64,000 nt of DNA from Ptiloglossa arizonensis. Taxonomy: Eukaryota; Arthropoda; Insecta; Hymenoptera; Colletidae. Position 1 is the first letter of the stretch. Each line of letters begins with the position of its first letter. Both the position numbers and the translations under genes were made by a program. The stretch covers positions 1 to 64,000 of the forward strand of contig NW_027479778.1 in NCBI RefSeq assembly GCF_051014685.1, read 5' to 3'. Positions 51,401 through 62,100 of this stretch are shown piece after piece. The notes beneath the pieces were generated by a model. It was not told the DNA's origin, did not search any database, and was given only the letters and a program-made list of their open reading frames with translations.

Positions 51401-51745
51401 GATGTTCGAAACGAATAACTAGAACGGCCCAGGGGAAAAGTGCGCATATCGTTGTAATCGGGCGAGTTTCTACATTCCAATGCAACAGAAATTTTGCGGA
51501 TTGTTCAATCCGTTCGCGAGATATGGCAGTTTGGAGGTAAGAAACACTTGAGAAACTAAAAATTTTCGCAGTTCTGATGCTCGAAACGAATAACTGGAAC
51601 GGTCTAGGGGAAAACTACACATACCGTTGTAATCGGGCGAGATTCCACTTTCAGATGCAACAGAAATTTTGCGGATTGGTCAATCCGTTCGCGAGATGTG
51701 GCAGTTTGGAGGTAAGAAACGATTGAGAAACTCAAAATTTTCGCA
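48420..51745 (+). repeat. 19-monomer HOR (3,326 bp), copy 1
   Basis: Markers recur 3,326 bp downstream: ggtctagtgg at 48,625 and 51,951, agctgcaacag (about 49,202 and 52,528), the gggggaaagtg form, atgctccaaacg, ggtagtttggagg with gaagcgc, and aattggtcgac (50,236 and 53,562). The extra base over 19 x 175 is the added g in aattggggcgag. Near 50.36-50.70 kb copy 1 carries a two-monomer local duplication (two aattggtcgac monomers 350 bp apart, gtcgac at 50,236 and 50,586). Confidence 0.85.
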
Positions 51746-54560
51746 GTTCTGATGCTCGAAACGAATAACTAGAACGGCCTAGGGGAAAAATGCGCATACC
51801 GTTGAAATCGGGCGAGTTTCTACCTTCAGATGCAACAGAAACTTTGCGGATTGATCAATCCGTTCGCGAGATATGGCAGTTTGGAGGTAAGAAACGCTTG
51901 AGAAACTCAAAATTTTCGCAGTTCTGATGCGCGAAACGAATAACTGGAACGGTCTAGTGGAAAACTACACATACCGCTGTAATTGGGGCGAGTTTCTACT
52001 TTCAGATGCAATAGAAATTTTGCGGATTGGTCAATCCGTTCGCGAGATATGGCAGTTTGGAAGTAAGAAACGCTTGAGAAACTCAAAATTTTCGCAGTTC
52101 TGATGCTCGAAACGAATGACTAGAACGGCCTAGGGGAGAAGTACGCATACCGTTGTAATCGGGCGAGTTTCTATTTTCAGATGCAACCGAAATTTTGCGG
52201 ATTGATCAATCCGTTCGCGAGTTATGGCAGTTTGGAGATAAGAAACGCTTGAGAAACTCAAAATTTTCGCAGTTCTGATGCTCGAAACGAATGACTAGAA
52301 CGGCCTAGGGGAGAAGTACGCATACCGTTGTAATCGGGCGAGTTTCTACTTTCAGATGCAACAGAAATTATGAGGATTGGTCAATCCGTTCGCGAGATAT
52401 GGCCGTTTGGATGTAAGAAACGCTTGAGAAACTCAAAATTTTCGCAGTTTTGATGCTAGAAACGAGTAACTAGAACGGCCTAGGGGAAAAGTACGCATAC
52501 CGTTGTAATCGAGCGAGTATCTACTTTCAGCTGCAACAGAAATTTTGCGGATTGGTCAAGCCGTTCGCGAGATATGGCAGTTTGGAGGTAAGAAACGCTT
52601 GAGAAACTCAAAATTTGCGCAGTTCTGATGCTTGAAACGAATAACTAGAACGGCCTAGGGGGAAAGTGCGCATACCGTTGTAATCGGGCGATTTTCTACT
52701 TCCAGATGCAACAGAAATTTTGCGGATTCATCAATCCGTTCGCGAGATATGGCAGTTTGGATGTAAGAAACGCTTGAGAAACTCGAAATTTTCGCAGTTC
52801 TGATGCTCCAAACGAATAACTGGAACGCCCTAGGGGAAAACTACACATACCGTTGTAATCGGGCGAGTCTCTACTTTCAGATGCAACAGAAATTTTGCGG
52901 ATTGGTCAATACGTTCGCGAGATATGGTAGTTTGGAGGTAAGAAGCGCTTGAGAAACTCAAAATTTTCGCAGTTCTGATGTTCGAAACGAATAACTAGAA
53001 CTGCCCAGGGGAAAAGTGCGCATATCGTTGTAATCGGGCGAGCTTCTACATTCAAATGCAACAGAAATTTTGCGGATTGTTCAATCCGTTCGCGAGATAT
53101 GGCAGTTTGGAGGTAAGAAACGCTTGAGAAACTCAAAATTTTCGCAGTTCTGATGCTCGAAACGAATAACCAGAACGGCCTAGGGGAAAAGTACGCATAC
53201 CGATGTAATCGGGCGAGTTTCTACTTTCAGATGCAACAGAAATTTTGCGGATTGGTCTATCCGTTCGCGAGATATGGCAGTTTGGAAGTAAGAAACGCTT
53301 GAGAAACTCAAAATTTTCGCAGTTCTGATGCTCGAAACGAATAACTAGAACGGCCTAGGGGAAAAGTACGCATACCGTTGTAATCGGGCGAGTTTCTACT
53401 TTCAGATGCAACAGAAATTTTGCGGATTGATCAATCCGTTCGCGAGATATGGCAGTTTGGAGATAAGAAACGCTTGAGAAACTCAAAATTTTCGCAGTTC
53501 TGATGCTCGAAACGAATGACTAGAACGGACCAGGGGAGAAGTACCCATACCGTTGTAATTGGTCGACTTTCTACTTTCAGATGCAACAGAAATTTTGCGG
53601 ATTGATCAATCCGTTCGCGAGATATGGCAGTTTGGAAATAAGAAACGCTTGAGAAACTCAAAATTTTCGCAGTTCTGATGCTAGAAACGAGTAACTAGAA
53701 CGGCCTAGGGGAAAAGTACGCATACCGTTGTAATCGAGCGAGTTTCTACTTTCAGATGCAACAGAAATTTTGCGGATTCATCAATCCGTTCGCGAGATAT
53801 GGCAGTTTGGATGTAAGAAACGCTTGAGAAACTCGAAATTTTCGCAGTTCTGATGCTCGAAACGAATAACTGGAACGTCCTAGGGGAAAACTACACATAC
53901 CGTTGTAATCGGGCGAGTCTCTACTTTCAGATGCAACAGAAATTTTGCGGATTGGTCAATACGTTCGCGAGATATGGCAGTTTGGAGGTAAGAAACGCTT
54001 GAGAAACTCAAAATTTGCGCAGTTCTGATGCTTGAAACGAATAACTAGAACGGTCTAGGGGAAAACTACACATACCGTTGTAATCGGGCGAGTTTCTACT
54101 TTCAGATGCAACAGAAATTTTGCGGATCGGTCAATCCGTTCGCGAGATATGGCAGTTTGGAGGTAAGAAACGCTTGAGAAACTCAAAATTTTCGCAGTTC
54201 TGATGCTCGAAACGAATAATTAGAACCGCCTAGGGGAAAAGTGCGCATGCCGTTGTAATCGGGCGAGTTTCTACTTTCAGATGCGACAGAAATTTTGCGC
54301 AATGATCAGTCCGTTCGCGAGATATGGCAGTTTGGAGATAAGAAACGCTTGAGAAACTCAAAATTTTCGCAGTTCTGATGCTCGAAACGAATGACTAGAA
54401 CGGCCTAGGGGAGAAGTACGGATACCGTTGTAATCGGGCGAGATTCTACTTTCAGATGCAACAGAAATGTTGCGGATTGATCAATCCGTTCGCGAGATAT
54501 GGCAGTTTGGAGATAAGAAACGCTTTAGAAACTCAAAATTTTCGCAGTTCTGATGCTCGA
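51746..54560 (+). repeat. 19-monomer HOR, copy 2 (shortened)
   Basis: Follows copy 1 in order up to the single aattggtcgac monomer (53,562), lacking the extra pair seen in copy 1; thereafter the offset falls to 2,976 bp (17 monomers plus 1). It then includes tagaaccgcc and gtacgg monomers that copy 1 has in different form. The next unit begins at the ggtctagtgg marker at 54,577. Confidence 0.82.
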
Positions 54561-57500
54561 AACGAATAACTGGAACGGTCTAGTGGAAAACTACACATAC
54601 CGCTGTAATTGGGGCGAGTTTCTACTTTCAGATGCAATAGAAATTTTGCGGATTGGTCAATCCGTTCGCGAGATATGGCAGTTTGGAAGTAAGAAACGCT
54701 TGAGAAACTCAAAATTTTCGCAGTTCTGATGCTCGAAACGAATGACTAGAACGGCCTAGGGGAGAAGTACGCATACCGTTGTAATCGGGCGAGTTTCTAC
54801 TTTCAGATGCAACCGAAATTTTGCGGATTGATCAATCCGTTCGCGAGTTATGGCAGTTTGGAGATAAGAAACGCTTGAGAAACTCAAAATTTTCGCAGTT
54901 CTGATGCTCGAAACGAATGACTAGAACGGCCTAGGGGGAAAGTACGCATACCGTTGTAATCGAGCGAGTATCTACTTTCAGCTGCAACAGAAATTTTGCG
55001 GATTGGTCAAGCCGTTCGCGAGATATGGCAGTTTGGAGGTAAGAAACGCTTGAGAAACTCAAAATTTGCGCAGTTCTGATGCTTGAAACGAATAACTAGA
55101 ACGGCCTAGGGGGAAAGTGCGCATACCGTTGTAATCGGGCGAGTTTCTACTTCCAGATGCAACAGAAATTTTGCGGATTCATCAATCCGTTCGCGAGATA
55201 TGGCAGTTTGGATGTAAGAAACGCTTGAGAAACTCGAAATTTTCGCAGTTCTGATGCTCCAAACGAATAACTGGAACGTCCTAGGGGAAAACTACACATA
55301 CCGTTGTAATCTGGCGAGACTCTACTTTCAGATGCAACAGAAATTTTGCGGATTGGTCAATACGTTCGCGAGATATGGTAGTTTGGAGGTAAGAAGCGCT
55401 TGAGAAACTCAAAATTTTCGCAGTTCTGATGTTCGAAACGAATAACTAGAACGGCCCAGGGGAAATGTGCGCATATCGTTGTAATCGGGCGAGCTTCTAC
55501 ATTCAAATGCAACAGAAATTTTGCGGATTGTTCAATCCGTTCGCGAGATATGGCAGTTTGGAGGTAAGAAACGCTTGAGAAACTCAAAATTTTCGCAGTT
55601 CTGATGCTCGAAACGAATAACTAGAACGGCCTAGGGGAAAAGTACGCATACCGATGTAATCGGGCGAGTTTCTACTTTCAGATGCAACAGAAATTTTGCG
55701 GATTGGTCTATCCGTTCGCGAGATATGGCAGTTTGGAAGTAAGAAACGCTTGAGAAACTCAAAATTTTCGCAGTTCTGATGCTCGAAACGAATAACTAGA
55801 ACGGCCTAGGGGAAAAGTACGCATACCGTTGTAATCGGGCGAGTTTCTACTTTCAGATGCAACAGAAATTTTGCGGATTGATCAATCCGTTCGCGAGATA
55901 TGGCAGTTTGGAAATAAGAAACGCTTGAGAAACTCAACATTTTCGCAGTTCTGATGCTAGAAACGAGTAACTAGAACGGCCTAGGGGAAAAGTACCCATA
56001 CCGTTGTAATTGGTCGACTTTCTACTTTCAGATGCAACAGAAATTTTGCGGATTGATCAATCCGTTCGCGAGATATGGCAGTTTGGAAATAAGAAACGCT
56101 TGAGAAACTCAACATTTTCGCAGTTCTGATGCTAGAAACGAGTAACTAGAACGGCCTAGGGGAAAAGTACGCATACCGTTGTAATCGAGCGAGTTTCTAC
56201 TTTCAGATGCAACAGAAATTTTGCGGATTCATCAATCCGTTCGCGAGATATGGCAGTTTGGATGTAAGAAACGCTTGAGAAACTCGAAATTTTCGCAGTT
56301 CTGATGCTCGAAACGAATAACTGGAACGTCCTAGGGGAAAACTACACATACCGTTGTAATCGGGCGAGTCTCTACTTTCAGATGCAACAGAAATTTTGCC
56401 AATTGGTCAATACGTTCGCGAGATATGGCAGTTTGGAGGTAAGAAACGCTTGAGAAACTCAAAATTTGCGCAGTTCTGATGCTCGAAACGAATAACTGGA
56501 ACGGTCTAGGGGAAAACTACACATACCGTTGTAATCGGGCGAGTTTCCACTTTCAGATGCAACAGAAATTTTGCGGATTGGTCAATCCGTTCGCGAGATG
56601 TGGCAGTTTGGAGGTAAGAAACGATTGAGAAACTCAAAATTTTCGCAGTTCTGATGCTCGAAACGAATAACTAGAACGGCCTAGGGGAAAAATGCGCATA
56701 CCGTTGAAATCGGGCGAGTTTCTACTTTCAGATGCAACAGAAACTTTGCGGATTGATCAATCCGTTCGCGAGATATGGCAGTTTGGAGGTAAGAAACGCT
56801 TGAGAAACTCAAAATTTTCGCAGTTCTGATGCTCGAAACGAATAACTGGAACGGTCTAGTGGAAAACTACACATACCGTTGTAATTGGGGCGAGTTTCTA
56901 CTTTCAGATGCAATAGAAATTTTGCGGATTGGTCAATCCATTCGCGAGATATGGCAGTTTGGAAGTAAGAAACGCTTGAGAAACTCAGAATTTTCGCAGT
57001 TCTGATGCTCGAAACGAATGACTAGAACGGCCTAGGGGAGAAGTACGCATACCGTTGTAATCGGGCGAGTTTCTACTTTCAGATGCAACAGAAATTATGA
57101 GGATTGGTCAATCCGTTCGCGAGATATGGCCGTTTGGATGTAAGAAACGCTTGAGAAACTCAAAATTTTCGCAGTTCTGATGCTAGAAACGAGTAACTAG
57201 AACGGCCTAGGGGAAAAGTACGCATACCGTTGTAATCGAGCGAGTATCTACTTTCAGCTGCAACAGAAATTTTGCGGATTGGTCAAGCCGTTCGCGAGAT
57301 ATGGCAGTTTGGATGTAAGAAACGCTTGAGAAACTCGAAATTTTCGCAGTTCTGATGCTCCAAACGAATAACTGGAACGTCCTAGGGGAAAACTACACAT
57401 ACCGTTGTAATCGGGCGAGTCTCTACTTTCAGATGCAACAGAAATTTTGCGGATTGGTCAATACGTTCGCGAGATATGGTAGTTTGGAGGTAAGAAGCGA

Positions 57501-59110
57501 TAGAGAAACTCAAAATTTTCGCAGTTCTGATGCTCGAAACGAATAACTGGAACGGCCTAGGGGAAAAGTGGGCATACCGTTGTAATCGGGCGAGTTTCTT
57601 CTTTCAGATGCAACAGAAATTTTGCGGATCGGTCAGTCCGTTCGCGAGATATGGCAGTTTGGAGATAAGAAACGCTTTAGAAACTCAAAATTTTCGCAGT
57701 TCTGATGTTCGAAACGAATAACTAGAACGGCCCAGGGGAAAAGTGCGCATATCGTTGTAATCGGGCGAGTTTCTACATTCAAATGCAACAGAAATTTTGC
57801 GGATTGTTCTATCCGTTCGCTAGATATGGCAGTTTGGAGGTAAGAAACGCTTGAGGAACTCAAAATTTTCGCAGTTCTGATGCTCGAAACGAATAACTAG
57901 AACGGCCTAGGGGAAAAGTACGCATACCGATGTAATCGGGCGAGTTTCTACTTTCAGATGCAACAGAAATTTTGCGGATTGGTCTATCCGTTCGCGAGAT
58001 ATGGCAGTTTGGAAGTAAGAAACGCTTGAGAAACTCAAAATTTTCGCAGTTCTGATGCTCGAAACGAATAACTAGAACGGCCTAGGGGAAAAGTACGCAT
58101 ACCGATGTAATCGGGCGAGTTTCTACTTTCAGATGCAACAGAAATTTTGCGGATTGGTCTATCCGTTCGCCAGATATGGCAGTTTGGAAGTAAGAAACGC
58201 TTGAGAAACTCAAAATTTTCGCAGTTCTGATGCTCGAAACGAATAACTAGAACGGCCTAGGGGAAAAGTACGCATACCGATGTAATCGGGCGAGTTTCTA
58301 CTTTCAGATGCAACAGAAATTTTGCGGATTGATCAATCCGTTCGCGAGATACGGCAGTTTGGAGATAAGAAACGCTTGAGAAACTCAAAATTTTCGCAGT
58401 TCTGATGCTCGAAACGAATGACTAGAACGGCCTAGGGTAGAAGTACGCATACCGTTGTAATCGGGCGAGTTTCTACTTTCAGATGCAACAGAAATTATGA
58501 GGATTGGTCAATCCGTTCGCGAGATATGGTCGTTTGGATGTAAGAAACGCTTGAGAAACTCAAAATTTTCGCAGTTTTGATGCTCGAAACGAATAACTAG
58601 ACGGCCCAGGGGAAAAGTGCGCATACCGTTGTAATCGGGCGAGTTTCTACTTCCAGATGCAACAGAAATTTTGCGGATTCATGAATCCGTTCGCGAGATA
58701 TGGCAGTTTGGATGTAAGAAACGCTTGAGAAACTCGAAATTTTCGCAGTTCTGATGCTCCAAACGAATAACTGGAACGTCCTAGGGGAAAACTACACATA
58801 CCGTTGTAATCGGGCGAGTCTCTACTTTCAGATGCAACAGAAATTTTGCGGATTGGTCAATACGTTCGCGAGATATGGTAGTTTGGAGGTAAGAAGCGCT
58901 TGAGAAACTCAAAATTTTCGCAGTTCTGATGCTCGAAACGAATAACTGGAACGGCCTAGGGGAAAAGTGGGCATACCGTTGTAATCGGGCGAGTTTCTTC
59001 TTTCAGATGCAACAGAAATTTTGCGGATCGGTCAATCCGTTCGCGAGATATGGCAGTTTGGAGATAAGAAACGCTTTAGAAACTCAAAATTTTCGCTGTT
59101 CTGATGTTCG
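54561..59110 (+). repeat. Further shortened derivatives of the 19-monomer HOR
   Basis: The ggtctagtgg marker recurs at 54,577 and 56,853. These intervals are 15 and 13 monomers (each plus 1 bp) after the preceding marker, and each unit lacks different internal monomers. The tccaaacg...gtggg pair at 57.36-57.72 kb recurs at 58.76-59.12 kb, 1,399 bp (eight monomers minus 1) later. Sequence is otherwise clean, with scattered substitutions only. Confidence 0.8.
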
Positions 59111-62100
59111 AAACGAATAACTAGAACGCCAGGGGAAAAGTGCGCATATCGTTGTAATCGGGCGAGTTTCTACATTCAAATGCAACAGAATTTTTGCGGA
59201 TTGATCAATCCGTTCGCGAGATATGGCAGTTTGGAGTAAGAAACGCTTGAGATACTCAAAATTTTCGCAGTTCTGATGCTCGAAACGAATAACTAGAACG
59301 GCCTAGGGGAAAAGTACGCATACCGGTGTAATCGGGCGAGTTTCTACTTTCAGATGCAACAGAAATTTTGCGGAATTGGTCTATCCGTTCGCGAGATATG
59401 GCAGTTTGGAAGTAAGAAACGCTGAGAAACTCAAAATTTTCGCAGTTCTGATGCTCGAAACGAATAACTGGAACGGGTCTAGGGTAAAACTACACATACC
59501 GTGGAATCGGGCGAGTTTCCACTTTCAAGATTGCAACAGAAATTTTGCGGATTGGTCAAATCCGTTCGCGAGATGTGGCAGTTTGAGAGGTAAGAAACGA
59601 TTGAGAAACTCAAAATTTTCGCAGTTCTGATGCTCGAAACGAATAACTGGAACGGTCTAGTGGAAAACTACACATACCGTTGTAATGGGCGAGTTTCTAC
59701 TTTCAGATGCAATAGGAATTTTGCGGATTGGTCAATCCGTTCGCGAGATATGGCAGTTTGGAAGTAAGAAACGCTTGAGAAACTCAAATTTTCGCAGTTC
59801 TGATGCTCGAAACGAATGACTAGAACGGCCTAGGGGAGAAGTACGCATACCGTTGTAATCGGGCGAGTTTCTACTTCAGATGCAACCGAAATTTTGCGGA
59901 TTGATCAATCCGTTCGCGAGTTATGGCAGTAGTTTGGAGATAAGAAACGCTTGAGAAACTCAAAATTTTCGCAGTTCTGATGCTCGAAACGAATGACTAG
60001 AACGGCCTAGGGGAGAAGTACACATACCGTTGTAATCAGGGCGAGTTTCTACTTTCAGATGCAACAGAAATTATGAGGATTGGTCAATCCGTTCGCGAGA
60101 TTTGGCCGTTTGGATGTAAGAAACGCTTGAGAAACTCAAAATTTTCGCAGTTCTGATGCTAGAAACGAGTAACTGAACGGCCTAGGGGAAAAGTACGCAT
60201 ACCGTTGTAATCGAGCGAGTATCTACTTTCAGATGCAACAGAAATTTTGCGGATTGGTCAATCCGTCGCGAGATATGGCAGTTTGGAAGTAAGAAACGCT
60301 GAGAAACTCAAAATTTGCGCAGTTTCTGATGCTTGAAACGAATAACTAGAACGGCTAGGGGGAAAGTGCGCATACCGTTGTAATCGGGCGAGTTTTCTAC
60401 TTCCAGATGCAACAGAAATTTTGCGGATTTATCTTTTTCCGTTCGCGAGATATGGCAGTTTGGATGTAAGAAAACGCTTTGAGAAACTCGAATTTCCGCA
60501 GTTCTGATGCTCCTAAACGAATAACTGGAACGTCCTAGGGGAAAACTTACACATACCGTTGTAATCGGGCGAGGTCTCTACTTTCAGATGCAACAGAAAT
60601 TTTGCGGATTGGTCAATACTTCGCGAGATATGGTAGTTTGGAGGTAAGAAGCGCTTGAGAAACTCAAAATTTTCGCAGTTCTGATGGCTCGAAACGAATA
60701 ACTGGGAACGGCCTAGGGGAAAAAGTGGGCATACCGTTGTAATCGGGCGAGTTTCTTCTTTCAGATGCAACAGAAATTTTGGCGATCTGTCAATCCGTTC
60801 GCGAGATATGGCAGTTTGGAGATAACAAACGGCTTTAGAAACTCAAAATTTTCGCAGTTCTGATGTTCGAAACGAATAACTAGAACGGCCCAGGGGAAAA
60901 GTGCGCATATCGTTGTAATCGGGCGAGTTTCTACATTCAAATGCAACAGAAATTTTGCGGATTGTTCTATCCGTTCGCGAGATATGGCAGTTTGGAGGTA
61001 AGAAACGCTTGAGAAACTCAAAATTTTCGCAGTTCTGATGCTCGAAACGAATAACTAGAACGGGCCCAGGGGAAAAGTACGCATACCGATGTAATCGGGC
61101 GAGTTTCTACTTTCAGATGCAACAGAAATTTTGCGGATTGGTCTATCCGTTCGCGAGATATGGCAGTTTGGAAGTAAGAAATGCTTGAGAAACTCAAATT
61201 TTCGCAGTTCTGATGCTCGAAACGAATACTAGAACGGCCTAGGGGAAAAGTAGCGCATACCGATGTAATCGGGCGATTTCTACTTCAGATGCAACAGAAA
61301 TTTTGCCGGGTTGATCAATCCGTCGCGAGGATATGGCAGTTTGGTGATAAGAAACGCTTGAGAAAGCTCAAAATTTCGTAGTTCTGATGCTCGAAACCGA
61401 ATGGCTAGAACGGCTAGGGGAGAAGTACGCATACCGTTGAAATCGGGCGAGTTTTCAACTTTCAGATGCAACAGAAATTATGAGATTGTCCAATCCGTCG
61501 CGAGATATGGCCGTTTGGATGTAAGGTAACGCTTGAGAAACTCAAAATTTTCGCAGTTTTGATGCTCGAAACGAATAACTAGACGGCCTAGGGGGAAAAG
61601 TGGCGCTACCGTTGTAATACGGGCGAGTTTCTACTTTCCAGATGCAACAGAAATTTTGCGGATTCATCAATCCGTTCGCGAGATCTTTGCAGGTTTGGAT
61701 GTAAGAAACGCTTGAGAAACTCGAAATTTCGCAGTTCTGATGTGCCCAAACGATAACTGGACGTCCTAGGGGAAAACTACTCATACCGTTGTAATCGGGC
61801 GAGTCTCTACTTTCAAGATGCAACAGAAAATTTTGCGGATTGGTCAATACGTTCCGAGATATGGTAGTTTGGAGGTAAGAATGACGCTTGAGAAACTCAA
61901 AATTTTCGCAGTTCTTTGATGCTCGAAACGAATACTGGAACGGCCTAGGGGAAAAGTGGGCATACCGTTGTAATCGGGCGAGGTTTCTTTCTTCAGATGC
62001 AACAGAAATTTTGCGGATCGGTCAATCCGTTCGTATGCGAGATATGGCAGTTTGGAGATAAGAAACGCTTTAGAAACTCAAAATTTTCGCAAGTTCCTGA

